Shown here in pieces: positions 43,301 to 50,500 of a stretch of 64,000 nt of DNA. A program made the position numbers and the translations under genes. How positions within the stretch are numbered: the first letter of the stretch is position 1; the number at the start of each line of letters is the position of its first letter. Source of the stretch: Triatoma infestans (lineage: Eukaryota; Arthropoda; Insecta; Hemiptera; Reduviidae); assembly GCA_011037195.1 (NCBI GenBank), contig JAAEAF010001528.1, positions 1-64,000 of the forward strand, read 5' to 3'. The notes under the pieces are model-generated. The model was not told the DNA's origin. It saw only the letters and a list, made by a program, of their open reading frames with translations, and did no database searches.

Positions 43301-44254
43301 GTAAAATAACTGTTTGACCATTGTTATAGAAACAATACAATACACTATGAAATCTCTTCAAAAAAGATTATTGAAAAGTACCTTTGTTTTTAAAAAAACA
43401 TACACTCACACAATATTTAGATTTGACATCCAACTAACTTCACAATGAATTCTGAAGCAATAAACTATTACTATAAACTTAAAAACATTCACAAAAATTA
43501 ACATTGTTGTTCAGAATTCTACTAAATTTGTACTTCTAAATTATTATATTTAGATAGATAAAAAAATATGCCTAATGTTTACAAAGAAACAAATAACTTT
43601 TATTGTTTTAATAAATAATTTTTTTTTTAGTAAACATTGTTCTTTAACTGACTGGTTTGATTTGTTATTGCTTAGAAAATCTAAACTGGCTTTGACATTT
43701 CCAAAATTTGTTCCTTTATCAGTAAAATTTCTGTTATTAGACAATTTTTGTGTATAAGAAAAACACTAAATCTCATATTTTAAGTTGTTAATTGAGTATA
43801 GCTGAACATCAATGCAGAGGAATGCTAAGTACATTATTTATTGATCCCTACTGTAGTGCAGCATACAATTATTCGAAATGTCAAGTATGAGTGGAATGTC
43901 GATTTTATAGGAATGAATAAATAAATTACCCATGTTCCGTTCCTAAGATCTGTAGCACTTGAGGGAAAAGTTAGCGTCTGAGGATCGCACGTAGTAATTC
44001 CTATTTCTAAACTTCCTATCCAAGACTCGATCTGAAAATATTTATTAATTTATAATTTCTTTACAACATATTTTTCCTATAATTAATATTATAGCTAGAT
44101 GTACCTTTTTATCTATTCGAATCTGGAATAGCTGTTCATCTGTGACAGGGACACTACTAAAAACTAAACCAAAATTGAACTCTGATGCTGTTCTCGTCGC
44201 GGTCCTGTTACGATTGGACAATCTGACATGGTCGCCGCATTTTGGATGAAACAT
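1575..44254 (-). CDS. Neurl4: NEURL4 ortholog (Neuralized-like protein 4), 20 exons, C-terminus outside window
   Basis: NEURL4 is a centriolar/cytosolic adaptor made of tandem neuralized homology repeats (NHR) and acts with HERC2 and CP110; that role is family knowledge. Exons read directly, in transcript order: 44254-44105, 44031-43930, 35203-35090, 33582-33453, 27213-27035, 24315-24205, 21881-21681, 21543-21403, 21297-21204, 16765-16666, 16382-16206, 16086-15996, 15030-14759, 9732-9539, 9169-9089, 8861-8653, 4346-4189, 3719-3457, 2016-1850, 1714-1575. All junctions use AG/GT and keep frame, giving about 1,025 residues. Five NHR copies each repeat the pattern FHxxxG, NGRTA, FNxAVV, W-x-GSIExGVT, LHFxxNGxDQG and VDLYG. 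The order and linkers match vertebrate NEURL4, which has six NHRs; the sixth must lie left of position 1575. The ATG at 44254 is chosen because the coding frame begins there and a divergent gene follows. The least certain junction is the end of exon 9 (21204). Confidence 0.93.
3049..3077 (+). ncRNA. Hammerhead-like core, family B (degenerate)
   Basis: CTGACGA, a short stem with GAAA loop, GAAA and ACCGGT, followed by G where an active hammerhead needs a non-G at the cleavage site. The same family as 21039-21068. Predicted inactive. Confidence 0.4.
5230..5607 (+). pseudogene. KH-domain-like coding remnant (possible retropseudogene)
   Basis: One frame, interrupted by a single in-frame stop after 72 codons (5446-5448), reads like two KH halves. 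The first is a G-x4-NI-like start, then [20 protein letters not shown] and [11 protein letters not shown]. The second is [19 protein letters not shown]. In KH proteins (hnRNP K, PCBP or Nova type) these positions are the GxxG loop, the beta strand with ITG and the last helix. The GxxG loop itself is decayed. There are no splice sites in the stretch and the flanks suggest retroposition. Assignment rests on pattern only. Confidence 0.35.
5961..6187 (+). pseudogene. Lys/Glu/Arg/Ser-rich coding relic, continues at 7000
   Basis: Readable as a charged low-complexity sequence ([19 protein letters not shown], then [16 protein letters not shown]) and, after a frame change, a segment ending [10 protein letters not shown]. 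Removing the mariner with one TA joins this frame to [12 protein letters not shown] at 7000, so it was a continuous sequence before the mariner arrived. Probably the same retrocopied transcript as the KH-like part. Between 5610 and 5830 the DNA is AT-rich with an imperfect duplicated unit of about 100 bp. Confidence 0.3.
6188..6997 (-). mobile_element. mariner element, internally deleted (no DNA-binding domain)
   Basis: Terminal inverted repeats of about 31 bp (CGAGGCATGTCCAGTAAGTA... and its near-perfect complement) lie inside TA dinucleotides at 6186-6187 and 6998-6999, the target duplication of Tc1/mariner. The minus-strand frame from 6830 starts [11 protein letters not shown], then jumps straight to the segment before the catalytic DETW (first Asp), continuing with [11 protein letters not shown] and [11 protein letters not shown] (second Asp). 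The third Asp ([12 protein letters not shown]) follows an in-frame stop at 6383-6381. The helix-turn-helix region of about 120 residues is deleted. Non-autonomous and dead. Confidence 0.9.
7065..8317 (+). mobile_element. LINE 3' end (ORF2 C-terminus plus 3' UTR), family L1x
   Basis: Translation gives [36 protein letters not shown] and [16 protein letters not shown]. The same run of motifs occurs in the copies at 10050-12525 and 28630-31803. The C-terminal knuckle is at 7740-7830 ([20 protein letters not shown]), with its last cysteine lost. The 3' UTR ends with a conserved AACTCC-type block (8211) and an ATCT tail. Family name here is only a label for this window. Confidence 0.75.
8546..8653. 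other. Intronic open frame beyond Neurl4 exon 16
   Basis: A short open stretch after the exon 16 donor without conserved residues; treated as intron. Confidence 0.3.
8653..9732 (-). CDS. Neurl4: NEURL4 NHR4 (exons 14-16)
   Basis: Exon 14 (9732-9539) encodes [38 protein letters not shown] and [12 protein letters not shown]. Exon 15 (9169-9089) encodes [20 protein letters not shown] and the DTWMLSG strand. Exon 16 (8861-8653) encodes [44 protein letters not shown] and [10 protein letters not shown]. It is the repeat most similar to its vertebrate counterpart: the D-rich TMTDxDxDTWMLSG strand and the QCxQ-VSI exit into the linker are shared. Introns are short (370 and 227 bp). Open frame continues past the 8653 donor, but the conserved continuation VSIVTN is found in the exon at 4346. 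Confidence 0.92.
10050..12525 (+). mobile_element. LINE copy, 5'-truncated, heavily mutated (family L1x)
   Basis: Starts in the endonuclease-RT linker ([12 protein letters not shown]) and continues with [14 protein letters not shown] and [13 protein letters not shown]. Reverse-transcriptase pieces follow (FDVVKRNM near 10845, a degenerate YDDDLV near 11125). The C-terminus (12078-12290) has the knuckle CAMCNSN...LYYFLYECP. Frameshifts and stops break every domain. The 3' UTR ends with an AACTCTGGCAGACTG block and AATAAAATACAATTATTATT. It lies in the intron between NEURL4 exons 13 and 14. Confidence 0.85.
13050..13790 (-). mobile_element. Antisense LINE 3' fragment, RNase H family
   Basis: The plus-strand reading ([24 protein letters not shown]) is the mirror of the antisense of the LINE at 62923-63805 (EETRKKAELILTQA, ISQSDLGLPQ). 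The region is therefore a minus-strand copy of the same LINE, covering the sequence after the RNase H GNEMAD motif. The 3' end (13045-13060) has a short A tail on the minus strand. GC content is well above the surroundings. Old and non-coding. Confidence 0.75.
14152..14270 (-). repeat. Family A hammerhead-like repeat
   Basis: Minus-strand copy; core at 14226-14189 with flanking CATC and GATG, stem GGGC-GAAC-GCCC, but CTGTTGA and GAACC in place of CTGATGA and GAAAC. Outer sequence (CAGAGATATTTTC... GCCTGCTTC) matches the other copies. Confidence 0.6.
14759..16765 (-). CDS. Neurl4: NEURL4 NHR3 (exons 10-13)
   Basis: Exon 10 (16765-16666) encodes an acidic stretch and then [12 protein letters not shown] and NNGRTAHRP. 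Exon 11 (16382-16206) encodes [32 protein letters not shown] and YPSTMTNV. Exon 12 (16086-15996) encodes [14 protein letters not shown] and [11 protein letters not shown]. Exon 13 (15030-14759) encodes [26 protein letters not shown] and [10 protein letters not shown], followed by a Ser/Pro/Gln-rich linker. Every splice joins in phase (2, 2, 0, 2). This is the most compact NHR in the gene, spread over only 2 kb. In-frame reading beyond 14759 meets a stop at once, which supports the GTGAGT donor there. Confidence 0.9.
18095..18160 (-). ncRNA. Single hammerhead-like motif (family D)
   Basis: On the minus strand: CTGAAGA, G, a 6-bp stem GCTCAT/ATGGGC with one G-U pair and a TGCAAT loop, then GAAACTTC. 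The layout equals the hammerhead catalytic core up to stem III, but stem I is not clear. Confidence 0.35.
19090..19690 (-). mobile_element. Tc1-like transposase fragment
   Basis: Minus-strand pieces in order: [35 protein letters not shown] plus [26 protein letters not shown], and [12 protein letters not shown] with LQDEW. This is the second half of a Tc1-family transposase DDE domain including the MVWA strand and the IEHVWD-like end. The DNARPH region is broken by frameshifts. No inverted repeats were found. In the intron between NEURL4 exons 9 and 10. Confidence 0.8.
20545..20800 (-). repeat. Family C repeat, copy 1 (hammerhead-like core)
   Basis: About 250 bp aligning on the minus strand to 45950-46155, including ATTAACAACAGCCAAACATA and TAAACTTTTAAGGATAAAAA. 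The core (20715-20692) keeps the AAA loop, stem GG-ACC/GGTTCC and GAAACC; the CTGANGA part is lost. Confidence 0.65.
21000..21115 (-). repeat. Family B repeat with the best-preserved hammerhead-like core
   Basis: Core at 21068-21039 (minus): CTGACGA, T, GGAT-GAAA-ATCC, GAA, ACCGGT, C. All conserved hammerhead core bases are present. Stem I next to the core is only 2 bp (CT/AG). Downstream (CACGAATT-type flank) is shared with 35699-35760. Confidence 0.55.
21204..24315 (-). CDS. Neurl4: NEURL4 NHR2 (exons 6-9)
   Basis: Exon 6 (24315-24205) has NGRSAE and [12 protein letters not shown]. Exon 7 (21881-21681) has [19 protein letters not shown] and FPATMTNM. Exon 8 (21543-21403) has [26 protein letters not shown] and VVDLYG. 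Exon 9 (21297-21204) is a charged E/R-rich tail. Frames chain 0-0-0 and then phase 1. Exon 9 could end at a GTCTGT donor (21203), which gives the right phase for the next exon, or at GTAATA (21199), which does not; I chose the first. A family-B hammerhead-like repeat lies about 130 bp beyond exon 9. Confidence 0.87.
22990..23187 (+). other. Unassigned open frame, GC-richer than flanks
   Basis: 65 codons, Ser/Arg/Gln-rich ([18 protein letters not shown], ending HHSPYNLRS). It has no matching splice sites for NEURL4 and lies just upstream of a transposase remnant. It could belong to a retroelement; not identified. Confidence 0.2.
23255..23530 (+). mobile_element. Tc/mariner-type transposase N-terminal (HTH) remnant
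   Basis: Reads [16 protein letters not shown], then after a frameshift [20 protein letters not shown] and QQQGL. The E-x-R-A-x-I/V-E-x-Y and PSESTIRRL blocks are the paired helix-turn-helix region of a Tc3/mariner-like transposase common in insects. Truncated after the HTH; no catalytic part and no inverted repeats seen. Confidence 0.6.
24866..25095. repeat. Family A element with inverted arms
   Basis: Left arm 24866-24925 (minus orientation) and right arm 24998-25060 are inverted copies (ATTTTCC...GCCTGCTTCC...TTTCGGGCGTTCGCCCA and its complement) with about 70 bp between them. The right arm carries a complete core at 24987-25024: CATC, CTGAAGA, stem, GAAA, ACTGGT, C, GATG. The left arm lacks the CTGATGA part. 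In a NEURL4 intron. Confidence 0.65.
24987..25024 (+). ncRNA. Hammerhead-ribozyme-like motif, family A
   Basis: Stem I CATC/GATG; core CTGAAGA; stem II GGGT-GAAC-GCCT (two wobble pairs); GAA; stem III A-CT-GG-T; cleavage-site C. It is the family A copy with the fewest core defects. Activity is unproven. Confidence 0.45.
25560..26660 (-). mobile_element. Decayed LINE (family L1x-like), antisense
   Basis: Minus-strand pieces near 26620-26520 read [20 protein letters not shown] and YFIKKVYSL, matching the CYGAQVWG...FIKKLF region of the LINE copies elsewhere here. The rest is too mutated to translate. Confidence 0.4.
27035..27213 (-). CDS. Neurl4: NEURL4 exon 5: inter-NHR linker and start of NHR2
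   Basis: Residues about 166-225. The first part is a Ser/Gly/Thr-rich linker, presumably disordered. The last 11 residues ([11 protein letters not shown]) open NHR2 and join in phase to the next exon at 24315, which starts [12 protein letters not shown]. The acceptor is TTTAAG at 27214-27219. The donor is GTTAGT, starting at 27034. Exon 4 ends with one base (T) and this exon supplies TG, so the frame is continuous. Confidence 0.85.
27730..27960. other. GC-rich island in a Neurl4 intron
   Basis: About 200 bp far richer in G and C than the surrounding intron, with a plus-strand open frame of 67 codons lacking recognisable motifs. It is followed to 28210 by sequence of intermediate composition. 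Probably an unclassified repeat. Confidence 0.25.
28255..28430 (+). repeat. Family A hammerhead-like repeat
   Basis: Core 28312-28349: CATC, CTGATGA, T, GGGC-GAAC-GCCC, GAA, ACCGGG, C, GATG. It is intact except that the conserved U before the cleavage site is G. Downstream GAAGCAGGCTATC and a TTTCC...GGATC block match 25030-25095 and 46410-46480. Confidence 0.65.
28630..31803 (+). mobile_element. LINE copy with endonuclease tail, RT and C-terminal knuckle (family L1x)
   Basis: The 10-mer TATCTGCATC flanks it (28620-28629, 31804-31813), a plausible target duplication. Domains in order: end of the AP endonuclease ([15 protein letters not shown]...LPIIC, 28780-28905), linker (KPWFDYLC), RT with [32 protein letters not shown] and the catalytic [10 protein letters not shown] (30232-30260), thumb region, and C-terminal [17 protein letters not shown] (31160-31205). 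Many frameshifts. The 3' UTR shares AACTCCGGCAGACGG with the other copies. Clade unassigned. Confidence 0.88.
32085..32240 (+). repeat. Family A hammerhead-like repeat
   Basis: Core 32144-32181: CATC, CTGATGA, stem GGAC/GCCC with one mismatch, AAAACC in place of GAAACC, GGTT, GATG. Degenerate. The following 32250-32340 resembles in reverse the LINE 3' end at 53880-53960. Confidence 0.6.
33453..44254 (-). CDS. Neurl4: NEURL4 NHR1 (exons 1-4)
   Basis: First neuralized homology repeat, residues about 1-165. Exon 1 (44254-44105) encodes the FHPKCG start and the RIDKK strand. Exon 2 (44031-43930) encodes [11 protein letters not shown] and FPSSATDL. Exon 3 (35203-35090) encodes [15 protein letters not shown] and an IGVMRTSG turn. 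Exon 4 (33582-33453) encodes [13 protein letters not shown] and [13 protein letters not shown]. NHRs are beta-sandwich protein-interaction modules. Only the usual VDLYG is altered, to VNVYG. The intron between exons 2 and 3 is about 8.7 kb and carries nested transposons. Starting directly at the NHR makes the N-terminus about 30 residues shorter than I recall for vertebrates, so a further upstream start is possible. Confidence 0.88.
35690..35765 (-). repeat. Family B hammerhead-like repeat (degenerate)
   Basis: Core 35730-35699 on the minus strand: CTGAAAA, T, GGAT-GAAA-ATCC, GAA, ACCGAT, C. Stem II intact; catalytic G lost. Confidence 0.5.
35766..37430. other. Neurl4 intron, no recognisable content
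   Basis: AT-rich. A 71-codon open frame at 36893-37108 shows no motif or splice context and is not called. Confidence 0.5.
38474..39165 (+). mobile_element. 692-bp DNA transposon derivative with 26-bp TIRs
   Basis: Left TIR AAGGTACACGCGCACTTGTC..., right TIR its complement with 25 of 26 positions matching, both next to TA (38472-38473, 39166-39167). Inside, at 38616, an ATG begins [16 protein letters not shown], reminiscent of the start of PIF/Harbinger transposases, and then stops. Non-autonomous. It sits inside the LINE, whose reading resumes across the insertion. Confidence 0.75.
40009..40760 (+). mobile_element. LINE ORF1 (gag-like) fragment in opposite orientation
   Basis: Plus-strand frames show an Asp/Asn/Ser-rich stretch ([17 protein letters not shown]), [12 protein letters not shown] and [20 protein letters not shown]. 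The last recalls the beta strands of LINE ORF1 RNA-binding domains, though this is weak. It interrupts the antisense LINE between its linker and RT parts. Confidence 0.35.
41640..43180 (+). repeat. Degenerate tandem array, unit about 290 bp, three units
   Basis: Recurring landmarks: TTAATATTATTTAGATG (41845, 42130; variant near 42587), GCACTTTAGAGGA/GCACTTTGGAGAA/GTACTTTAGAAAA, TTCAAATAAAAG/TTTAAATAAAAG/TTCATATAAAAG, and GAAGCTGTTTTCGAGAAAAT (42027, 43016). The second-to-third unit spacing is stretched by unrelated sequence at about 42310-42560, and the third unit is split by a SINE at 42722-42960. Satellite-like; unknown origin. Confidence 0.6.
42722..42960 (+). repeat. tRNA-derived SINE, copy 1
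   Basis: A tRNA-like head with B box GGTTCGAATCC (42771-42781), a body with CCTCTACAGCTCACTGCC and GATGGTCAGTGTTGTCT, and an A-rich tail. The body is about 85% identical by eye to 55225-55450. Imprecise 13-bp repeats (AAAGGAAGGTATT and AAAGAATAGGTATT) flank it. Confidence 0.8.
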
Positions 44255-44547
44255 GTTTTTAAAATACTAACATTTTTCGACGAAACCCATCTATGGGTTC
44301 GGATAATTTAAAAGAGCTAAGTATTCCATCGAGTGTTACTCTTGGAACAAATACACAAAGCTGTTGTTTAAGTGTAAAGGGGATTCAGAGGGGTCAGACT
44401 GAGGGAGGCTTTTACGACAGTAGCGATAGAAACAGCTGACAATCGATAATCTCAATATATAACCGTATGAAGCCTTACCTAAACAGAAGTTATTGTTACT
44501 AGTAAAATGTGGCAATTATAATTTTTAACCAGAGCATAAACATAAAA
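44255..44547. promoter_or_regulatory. Putative bidirectional promoter between Neurl4 and Lsg1
   Basis: Only 293 bp separate the divergent ATGs of NEURL4 (44254, minus) and LSG1 (44548, plus). The interval holds AATCGATA at 44441-44448, close to the insect DRE/DREF site TATCGATA found at housekeeping promoters, and a short palindrome around 44284-44301 (AACCCATCTATGGGTT). There is no convincing TATA box for either gene. Both 5' UTRs must fit here unless upstream non-coding exons exist. Confidence 0.5.
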
Positions 44548-47500
44548 ATGGGTAAGAAGACAAAAACTGGTTTGGGAAGATCCTTAATTAAGGACAGATT
44601 TTCGAAGAAAGGTTTAAAAACCGATTCTATGGTAAGTGACACATCGAATTTGAAATTATTTACCCAAATTTGATCTCTTAAATAGGATATAATGTTGACA
44701 GCTGCATACTTCAGAACTTAACGATGGATACGATTGGGGAAGATTAAACCTCCAGTCTGTCACTGAAGAAGATTCTTTTCAAGAATTCCTGTCAACCGCT
44801 GAACTTGCTGGAACGGAATTCCAGGTTAGAACTATTAATTTTTACCCTCTGCTTATGCTTTAGAAATCTAACTCATCATAGAAGCTGCTACTAGCCGCAT
44901 ATTTTTCCTATTTTTCAAACTTACATACTTTATACAGCTAGATAGTTCAAAATGTAAGATAGTAAATGTGGGAGTATTTTTATTGTTGCATGCTTGATTC
45001 TTAAATTATTTAAAAAATAATAAGATTGTAGATTACTGTATTGTAATCATTTCCCTCTTTTCAGGCAGAAAAATTAAACATACAGTTTGTTAATAGTACG
45101 TCTGATGGACTTCTTTCGAAGGATGAACAGTTGAAGTATTTAAAGAATAAAAAGGCGAAAGAAGATCTACTAAAAATTCCTAGAAGGTAATTAGTTTTAG
45201 GATTTTGTTAAATACGTGAGAGTACTTATATTAAAGTAACTCTTAAATTTATACTTTTATGCTAGATTGGATACCCACTTATCTTAAATTTCATTACTTA
45301 GACCAAAATGGGATGAGAACACTACAGCTGAAGAGCTGCAAAGAGCAGAGAAAGAAAGTTTTTTGGAATGGCGTAGAAAAATGGCTTTGTTGCAAGAAGA
45401 AGAAAATCTTCTAATGACTCCTTATGAAAAAAATTTGGACTTTTGGCGACAACTTTGGCGTGTAGTAGAAAGAAGGTGAAATTATCCTTAGTAAAGTTCA
45501 GTATGTAACTAAAGATATGCCACAAAATGCTTAACGAATGAGCTCAAATGAAAAAACCAAATTATTATAATCATATTTATTTCAGAGATATTTGCCTAGA
45601 TTGCTTCTTTTTATAGTCATCGACGGGTTTCGGGCGTTCTCCCATTATTAGTGTGATAACCTAGATTTGCATAGAGCACATTTAGTTGATACATTCGATA
45701 ATAAATTGTAACATGTGTTACAATTGTAAATAATTAACATGTGCCTCACTGGCTCCATAGTTGTTGTGGTTGGCATTGATCATTTAGACATAATTTCCTT
45801 TATTTATTTGATAAGAAAATAAATATTATTTTTATACCCTTCCCATACGAATGCAAAGTTAATGTAGAAACATTAAGATTCATTAATGACTTTTACAGAA
45901 AAACTTACTATTGCAAACATCTTAGGATTGAAATATTCAACGTACATCAAGAAAGAATAGATCGTTTGTAAATATTTAACACTCTACTTTTTCCTAACAG
46001 TTCATCAGGAAGGACACAAAGGTGTCCGAAATGTCGATTAAACTTTTAAGGATAAAAAGTTTCTTTTCTTTGGCCCTAGCTACAAATATTTTGCTTGTTT
46101 CATTAACAACAGCCAAACATAACAATTATTTCTATTGATAGATCGTTTGGATTATTTGAATTGTTGTATCAGAGGTATTTTCCGTGATAGTGCTTCTTTT
46201 TATGGTCATCGGCCGGTTTCGGACGTTCGTCCATCATCAGGATGTTTTGTCAAAACAGTGTGATAATATAGATGATAACATAGACTTGCATAGAGCAGAT
46301 TTAATTGATACTCTGCTCTCTATGCAGTTTGCTCTGAAGTCTATGTTATCACACTGTTTTGACAAAAACATCCTGGTGATGGGCGAACGCCCGAAACTGG
46401 TCGATGATGACAAAAAGAAGCAGGCTATCATGGAAAATATCTTTAATGCTTTCCAGCTCTGCGGAACCAACCACAACATCATTTTTATTTCCCTTCTATT
46501 TGTTATCGTAACTCCAAAGCCTTAATTTTGGGGGGTTGTACTTTTAAGAATTTATATCCAGTTTAGGTAATTTTTCCTTTGTAACCATTATTATTATTTT
46601 TCAGTGACATAGTTATACAAATATTAGATGGCCGTAATCCATTATTGTTTCGCTCTGAAGATCTAGAGAGATATGTTTTGGAGACTGATCCGTGCAAGAA
46701 AAACCTTCTGCTAATCAATAAATCTGATTTTCTTAATGAGGCACAACGTAAGCACTGGGCTAGATATTTTGATTCAGTCGGTTTGAACGCAGTATTCTTT
46801 TCCGCAACATATGTGGCTGAAGGAACTTCAGAAAACAAAAATGAAGCTGACGAAGACGATGAAAGTTTTTTGAGCGCACATGAGGACGAGGTAAATTTGA
46901 TTATGAAGCAACATTAATTTTCCGTGAAGACATGTGGACTAGCCACTTCTTCAGGGATCTCGCCGACTCTGTTATTAATGAACGACCCCTAAATTGACAT
47001 ACCCAACAAAAGCGCTGATAGGGCCTACAGAGGTAGTCGGGATGCCAACTATTTAGGTTTGACGTATCCAGGAAACTCTAGCTCACAAACTTCGCAATTT
47101 AATAGACGACTATACTCTTATGTTTTAATTATTTACTTTCAGACAGTTGTACGTTGTACACAATTTATGGGCGACTATACTGTATGTCCAATTTTATATA
47201 TTCTGACACTCAGTAGCCATAATAGATCTTTTAAGTCGTAGGGGATTTCGCTTTACAGCCACTCTCTTACATATCTAATACAACAGAGATTGAATTATCC
47301 ATTCTTTGTAAATACAAATTATTAAGAATAAAAATTAAAATGTACTGAGAAAAATAATTTGATAGTTTTATTGTGAATTACATAATTATTTCTTCTGTAG
47401 GAAAAGTAAGAAAACAAAATACATCATGACTAAGCAATAATTTATTTGATAAAAATTATAGTTTGGTCATGCATAATAAACTTTTATTCTAGGAAGTGAA

Positions 47501-50500
47501 TGAAGATTGCTACTATACTGCAGATGAAGAACAGCTGGAAGTTGAAGCCATTTGTCCTAATGGTAAAATTAATGTTTTTTCAAAAATCTGTTGGTCTCCT
47601 ATATATGTATATATATATAGGGAGAGAGTGAGTGAGAGAGAAACATTTGTTGTTTACTGTTTTTTTACAAAAAAAAGTTTAACAATAAAAAGAGGTGTTG
47701 GCCAAATCAGATTTTATTTTTAAATCAAGAGTTCAACAAAATTTTCCTTATATTATATTTTTCTTTCATTTCCTCTAGGTATAAGTAAAGTATCTATAAG
47801 AAACTCGAGTAAACTATTAGATAGAGGCAGTTTGATTGAATTCATCAAAAATTTTCTAAATCCTGAGGATCACAGAGTTTTGAAGGGAATCACCACCATA
47901 GGTTTTGTTGGCTATCCAAATGTAGGCAAGAGTTCCACAATAAATGCTTTATTAGCGGAGAAGAAAGTTCCAGTTTCAGCAACACCTGGAAAGACTAAAC
48001 ATTTTCAAGTAAGTGTTACAAAATTTTGTTGAGAAATTGAGGCTTCAGTATTCACGTTCTGAATTGCTTTGTTTACATTTTTCCTTTCTTTATCTGTAAA
48101 TGAAACATTATGCATATTATTTTATGTGTAAAGTTTTTTATGTAACATTAAAAAACCATAATTTTCATTAAGTGTATGGGAATGCCGTTTAGAGTTTATA
48201 AATAATGTTATCGTTGTATCTTTTTATTTGATATTACTAAACATAAGTATCATCTCATTTAGAATTAACCATGATTTTATACATACTTATGCCGTTTCTT
48301 TATATTTTAAATTAAAGGAGGCTCTATATCTTGATAATTGCTTGAAGTCTTGTTTTTTTTTTTAGACTTTCTACCTTACGCCTGATATTCTAATTTGCGA
48401 CTGTCCGGGTCTGGTAATGCCCTCCTTTGTATCTACTAAAGCAGAGATGATTCTAAATGGAATTCTTCCCATAGACCAAATGAGGGATCACGTGCCGCCT
48501 ATTGCTTTGATTGGAACTTTATTTCCACGGAATAAGTTGGAATCAGAATACGGTTTGTATTATTTTTTTTATAATTATTTCGTGTCTTGGAAGATAAGAG
48601 TGGAAAATATTGATTAGCTTGACTAAGAATTAAATGATAAGTTTCTTCAATCCTGAAGAAGTGAGTGAAATGTTACACAACATCCAGTAATGTAAAAATT
48701 AGATAAATATTACCTAATTTACTAACAGTTGGAAACATGAATTGAAAAGTGCACATATATATTTCCAGTGCTCAACAGCGGGGAATATAATTCAATAGAA
48801 ATCAAATATATACATTATAAGAAATATCAAGCGCTTATGCTAGAAGAGTTTGTTATGTTCATCTGTTTGTGTATAAACTTTTAAATTTGAAGTTGCTCTA
48901 TAGTAGATTCGTATGTATTAAAATGTAGATAAACAAATGATTATAGTTAATTTTGTAGTAGAAACTTTACAAAAAGCAAAGTAAAATTAATTTAGACGGT
49001 GATTATACAAGTGCTTCTATAGATTTATGAAAGGAGACGAAAAGTGGCTGGTAATATCACCGTTCCAAATGTTTAGTGTATACTCTTATTTGAAGTTGTA
49101 TGTGAATATTAAAATTTATACGCTTAAAAATTTTTATTACCAAGATTCATCATGATAATGCTGAAGAATATGATAAAAGTAAAAACTCGCTGGTACATAA
49201 TTGTTTTTACCTGTGTGGTAGTAATTTTCATATGTGTAATTTTATTTAGGAATCACACATTAAATCGGCCGAAATCATTGCAATATTTTCTCCTTTTGTG
49301 ATCAAAATCTTAATTTTTTTTTTAATGTGAGATATTCTAAGCTTACTATAATAGCTTTTTGATTAAATGAATGAATTGCTATTCAATGTAAATAAATACT
49401 GATTGCACAGCAATAATGATAGCAAGGCCTGCTGAAGGAGAAGATCCTGATAGACCTCCTAATCATGAAGAGATTCTTAATGCATATGCTTGTAAGTAAT
49501 TAATATATCGATTTTACCCTTCAAGATACACCCTTATTTTTCATTCACATAAGCTTTTTTAATTTTCTTAATGCTTAGATTCCCGCGGTTTTATGACCCA
49601 GAACGGCCAACCAGATAATGCACGAGCTGCAAGATATATTTTAAAAGATTTCGTTCAGGGAAGGTTGTTACATTGTGTAGCGCCACCTGGAGTTGATCAA
49701 GATAAATATCACACTTTCAAGACGAGAGAAAAAAAAGCTCCGAAGATAACTCCAATGGCAGGAAGAGCTATTAATGTAATTTATTCTGTTTTTTATGTTT
49801 TATATTTTATTTTGCCTTTTGAACATAGTTAGCTAATGCAATAAACGCTTAGCTAGAATAGCGCACAAATTTGCTTCTCTATCTTTGATAGCTATAATAT
49901 CTAAGACAATTTCTTTGAAATATTTTAACATTATGTTTACAGTTCTAAACTCTTGACGATGAAACATAAAAATAATTGCTATTGCATTTATAAGAAAGAT
50001 TAACCTAACAATAAGTGCGTTAAGGACACTTTAATCACAAATATTTTCATTCCAATATTCTTCCAAATACCTGCTTTATATGAAGCATTGGCTGGCGCAT
50101 ATTATGGGTTTCCAATCATTTTAACTTTTTGGTTACTGCTTTGAATTCTATAGACTGAGCTAGGAATTCAATTATAAATTTCTCTAAGACCAAAGTCTTG
50201 GTCAATCGTTGAGATTTTTGATAAAAATTCGTGTAACTTGGTTGTTATTGGCTCCTGTATACGATAGAAGTCATGTTCATTTTTTTTTAATGAAATAATT
50301 ATTCACCTTAGAAAAAACTAGGTTTGCACAATAAATCTCTGAAAAGTATGCTGATATAACTTTTGTCACATTATAGAATTTCTGAACTTTGTGTTGTTTT
50401 TTTTTGTAACATAACTTGACAATAGTAAGGACGGATAACTTCATAAATATTTATTCGAAAAAAATTAATTTTTCAAATCAGATTTTCTTCATTCTTATAT

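Noticed and set aside
46184..46525. 113-codon open frame in Lsg1 intron 4
   Set aside because: It is read-through of the palindromic family A repeat; similar peptides appear wherever the repeat occurs (24855-25134, 28217-28431, 32037-32306).
46920..46970. Another CTGAAGA-containing hammerhead candidate (minus strand)
   Set aside because: A stem is possible, but the GAAA and cleavage-site parts are missing.
48650..48690. CTGAAGAAGTGAGTGAAATGTTAC as a hammerhead core
   Set aside because: No stem II can form between CTGAAGA and GAAA.
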